From contig NC_037681.1 of the NCBI RefSeq assembly GCF_003255815.1, positions 80,715,184-80,779,183 on the forward strand: 64,000 bases of DNA, read 5' to 3'. The notes under the pieces were generated by a model. It saw only the letters and a program-made list of their open reading frames with translations. It made no database searches and was not told the origin of the DNA. Below are positions 60,833-64,000 of this stretch, one piece after another. This DNA comes from Theropithecus gelada. Its lineage: Eukaryota > Chordata > Mammalia > Primates > Cercopithecidae. Each line of letters starts with the position of its first letter. Positions within the stretch are counted from its first letter, which is position 1. Position numbers and translations under genes: made by a program.

Positions 60833-62199
60833 AAAGACAACACTCAAAGCCAACTTAGTGAATTTTATGGGACTATCTATTATCAAAGGTCTTTTGTGGG
60901 ATCTTTTGTGTGAGTCAGAAGAGCAGTTCTCAGCCTGAGTTAGAATTCAACTGTGTGTCCCTATCAAAAACAATGCACATCACAGGCAAATTGTTCCTCA
61001 TAATCATTTATGATTTGAAAATAATCGATTTTGTTTTAATAATTGAGATTCAAGATTTCCCCCATGATAAGGTCCCTGTCACTCCCACTCTGGCGTGCTC
61101 CTGAGAGAGCAAGAGAACTGAGTGGATTCTCAGAAAGGCACAGCACTTGGCATATATATTATTGGGTGGACTCCTTAGGACTGAGTCCTTGTGGTTTCCA
61201 AAGAGCCATAAAAGGACATTACTGCTCCTGCCCACCCCCTTCACCCTCATTCCCAGGGGAAAGCAGACCAATTGCATCCATCTGAGAGGCGAGGAGCCTG
61301 AAATACAAACGTTTCTTCTCTAGACAACAATAAAAGACTCTCACGGTTCAGGCTCCTGGGCCTAAGCCTGCAGCACTCGTCTAATGTCAGCCCTTTGCTG
61401 CCTGATCTGGGCGTGCCCGTGGCAGTACCTTGCATGACACTGGGGAAACTGGTGGTCACATCCACTGGGCAACAGGATCACCACTACCCTGTGAGAATGG
61501 GGCTCCTCAGGGGAGCTGGGGAGTAGATGGGACCCCATGGGAAAACAGGGTGTGGATCATCAGAGAGGAGAAGGGAAAAGAAATTCCCTGCAGGGTGAGC
61601 CAAAACCTCTGGGATCTGCGTTCCTTCCCCATGGACTCTCAGCCAGGGCCATGCAGCCCTTGTCAGGCAGCCTGGGTTTCAGGGGCTGTCGCTGGCTCTG
61701 CCTCCATTTTCTCAGGCAACTAGTGATAAAGTGGCCACTTGGCTCACATTCAAACTTGTCTCTGCTTACAGCACCCACGTTCACTGTGTCAGGGAAGGGG
61801 GTCATCTCCATGAAGCTCTCGTAGGCTCTGTGCCTGAGGGGCTCCCACCCTGTCTTTGAAATATGCAAGGGACACTAAGGCCAACATGGAGCTCATCTTC
61901 ACTCCTGTGTCAGGAAACTATTCCTGAAGGGTACAGCCTCTGGTGAATCATCCCCTCCAAGCCAGTGAGTACAGAGTGTAGTTTATCCCTAGCTGAGAAT
62001 GCAATACAGAACAAACTAAGAGAGTTGGCAGTAACAACCAAGAGCAAGAAAAGTCCTCCAGTGCAGAATGACACAGACTGACTCAAACACTCAAAATTAC
62101 TACCGGGGCCATGTTCCCAGAGGGAGCTCAGCTTAGGAGGGAGAAAAATTCAATCAATCCCAAAGTAGCCATAAATAGATGGATATATATCCATATATA
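60833..62199. other. Single-copy non-coding stretch, no gene seen
   Basis: No repeat recognised. The overlapping frames at 61430-61868 on both strands have no identifiable domain. Confidence 0.5.
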
Positions 62200-62227
62200 T
62201 CCAGATACATGTGTGTGATTGTGTGTG

Positions 62228-62262
<35 letters not shown>

Positions 62263-62312
62263 ATCTGGAGAGAGAGAAACAGAGAGAGAGAGAGAGATTG
62301 AGAGAGAGTGAG
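62200..62312. repeat. (TG)n-(GA)n compound microsatellite flanked by an inverted repeat
   Basis: A TG tract (about 62210-62262, with one 'att' break and one CG) is followed by a GA tract to about 62312. The 10-bp arms tccagataca (62200-62209) and tgtatctgga (62260-62269) are exact reverse complements enclosing the TG tract. A palindrome ggatatatatcc lies just upstream at 62181-62192. Confidence 0.9.
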
Positions 62313-62427
62313 ACTAGTGGGTAGGGGAAAACAACAAGATTTTTCTGTCCAGGGACTGCCCCCCTAATTCAAAGCCCAACTGTGGCTGGCGAGTCCAGAG
62401 ACCTGAGATTCTGTAAGGCTACATTCC

Positions 62428-62545
62428 TCCTCCCTGTCGTCCTCCCCGGCTCCTCCTCCTTCCTCTTCCACCCCCCTCCCCCTCCTCTCCTCCTCTTCTC
62501 CCTCCTACTCCCTCCCCCTCATCCTCCCCCTACTCCTCCTCCAGA
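62428..62545. repeat. C/T-rich (CCT)n low-complexity tract
   Basis: About 118 bases of almost only C and T, with several runs of three to six C. The minus strand could form a G-quadruplex or triplex. Confidence 0.85.
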
Positions 62546-63429
62546 AGCTGGGTGGCCCCAGGAAGTTCCCTGATCCTTTCTGAGGGACCTGGATACTTGA
62601 GAAATAACTCATGGTTGGCCAGCCAAAGATTAGGAAGACTTTAAGGCAACTATCAGAGGAAGTTAGATCAGTCCCAGCTTTCCACCCCACTGGCCCAGGT
62701 CCCGGGGAGACAAGGTGTGGATGGGAGCACAGAAGACTGGGCTTTTTTTGAACTTCTAGCAGGAACCTGCTGTGGGACTTGGGGACCAGGGAGCTTCAGC
62801 CAACTCAGTCCTCTTGCCTTTCAGTCTGGGGATTTTAATAAATGCCCAGCCCCTCTTGCCATGTTCTCATGAGGCTGTGTGGGAATAGCTCCAGCTCAAG
62901 CCAGCATGGAGGCTCCTTCCATGGGATGCTCCTGGAGTACAGACACGGGGACAGTAGGGTCCCCATCTGGCATTCCAATAGAGCTAACCCTTGTGTTACA
63001 ATGTAGGGCAACAAGCTTTTGCATCTGCAAAAGCGCGAAAGGATACTAATGAGGGAAAAAAAGAAAAAGACAAAATGCCTATGTACAAGGAACGTAGATG
63101 TATTGAGGCACAGGCTTCATCCTGGGGAGGCCAAACAAGGCTCTGTGGGAGAGCAAGACCTGGACTGGCTGCAGGTGGAACATGGAGGGGCATTCCAGCT
63201 AGAAGGAAATGTGTCTGTGAAAGCACAAATGTGGTGTCTGTGGAGAACTGAAATCCATTTTCCCAACAGTACCTCCCAGTCCTCAGTGTTTCACGGGCTC
63301 AAAGGGTTCTCACTTTTCCATTTTAGTCTTCAAAATTCTGTGAAGTAAGTGATTCCTCATTTCACAGGAATTGAACTTATCAAAACTTAAACATTCATTG
63401 AGAACCAACTACATGCCAGGCAGAAGAGC
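62546..63429. other. Single-copy non-coding stretch, no gene seen
   Basis: No repeat recognised except a short MIR-like piece at about 63390-63420 ('cattgagaaccaactacatg', 'ccaggca'). The frames at 62991-63348 overlap on both strands and have no domain. Confidence 0.45.
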
Positions 63430-63690
63430 ATAGTGGTCAGTAGCTCATTCACCAACCGCATTGCCCAGCTCCTCATTCACTAGCTACGTGACTGAGGCAA
63501 GGCATTTACCCCCCAGGGCCTCATGTTTTGCACATGCAAAATGAAAACAGTAATTTTCTGACCTCATTGGAATGTTCTGAGAATTAATTGAGATAACCAA
63601 GAGATAATGCAGAGAATTAAATGAAAGCGTATAGTGTCCAGCCTGGTGTCCAGCACATACTAAACAACTGCTCAATTAACATTGGTGAGA
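63430..63690 (-). mobile_element. MIR SINE, reverse orientation
   Basis: 'gcatagtggtcagtagctca', 'ctacgtgactgaggcaaggc', 'gggcctcatgttttgcacat', 'aattaattgagataacc' and 'ccagcacatactaaacaact' follow the reverse MIR order over nearly its full length. Confidence 0.8.
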
Positions 63691-63709
63691 TCATTAGCAC
63701 ACAGTAGTT

Positions 63710-63865
63710 GAGTATAAGACCTGCTAGCTGCTGTGTGATCTTGGGCAATTTTGTGTGATCTAATGTCCTTGGTCTTTCTGAACTTCAGTTTTCCTGTCTG
63801 TTGAACAACCGGGTTGGACTAGGTCATCTCTGAATTTCCCATCAACTCTAACATTCTATAATTCT
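63710..63865 (-). mobile_element. MIR-class SINE, reverse orientation
   Basis: 'gctgtgtgatcttgggcaat', 'tcagttttcctgtctgttga', 'ggttggactaggtcatctct' and 'catcaactctaacattctat' match the reverse of a MIR-type SINE. Confidence 0.8.
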
Positions 63866-63904
63866 AAACAGATCAAAGCCTGTTATAAAGCATCTCAAAT
63901 ATAA

Positions 63905-64000
63905 TCCTTCAGCAAAATATTTCTGAACACTCTGAACCTGCCCAGCACTGTCCTGGAAACAGAGAAACTCCCTCAAGGACTGCAGAGTTTGAAGGGGTAA
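63905..64000 (+). repeat. Ancient dispersed repeat start, cut by the window end
   Basis: 'caaaatatttctgaacactc' and 'cccagcactgtcctggaaac' resemble the beginning of the old repeat also suspected near 4.8 kb and 58.3 kb. Weak match. Confidence 0.35.

Overview
This window looks like nuclear DNA of an Old World monkey or ape, most likely human. It carries Alu SINEs of J and S type, a free left Alu monomer, a full-length L1PA-type LINE-1, a THE1 LTR, a MADE1 mini-mariner element, and many old MIR, L2 and L1M remnants. I see no CpG island, no convincing protein-coding exon, and no intact tRNA, rRNA or snRNA gene. The open frames are chance frames, low-complexity frames or pieces of LINE-1. The window reads as an intergenic region or the inside of a very large intron.

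Layout. 1-10.6 kb: mostly single-copy DNA with a MIR, a truncated L1 3' end (2458-2828) whose tail and flank are partly duplicated, a hairpin at 4.7 kb, a long purine-biased stretch that looks like a decayed ancient repeat (4.8-7.45 kb), an L2 piece and an L1M-like remnant (9.2-10.4 kb). 10.6-27.6 kb: largely single-copy, with an MLT1-class LTR, MIR and L2 pieces, several microsatellites and some AT-rich stretches with homeodomain-type TAATTA cores. 27.6-42 kb: dense in transposons. It has back-to-back MIRs, an antisense L1, an L1M split by a MADE1 palindrome, an LTR split by an antisense L1 that is itself split by a THE1 LTR, a second copy of the 9.2 kb L1M-like element, and a 218-bp L1 tail. 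42-51 kb: single-copy DNA with MIRs, an antisense MLT1-class LTR and a 517-base purine tract with only one pyrimidine. 51-58 kb: a MIR split by an AluJ, then the full-length antisense L1PA with target-site duplications, inserted beside L2 sequence. 58-64 kb: single-copy DNA with an AluS, MIRs, and TG, GA and CCT tracts.

No set of genes works together here. The biology that can be read is the history of insertion and decay, a few unusual DNA-structure elements (hairpins, a triplex-prone tract, a Z-DNA-prone tract) and candidate regulatory DNA. The LINE-1 reading frames are broken in many places; I describe the breaks only. I found no evidence of an undescribed biological system. The most unusual single items are the near-perfect MADE1 hairpin at 36330-36418 and the purine tract at 48714-49230. 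Repeat family names come from recognising text, not from a database search, so they are firm for Alu, L1PA, THE1, MADE1 and good MIRs and tentative for the old fragments.
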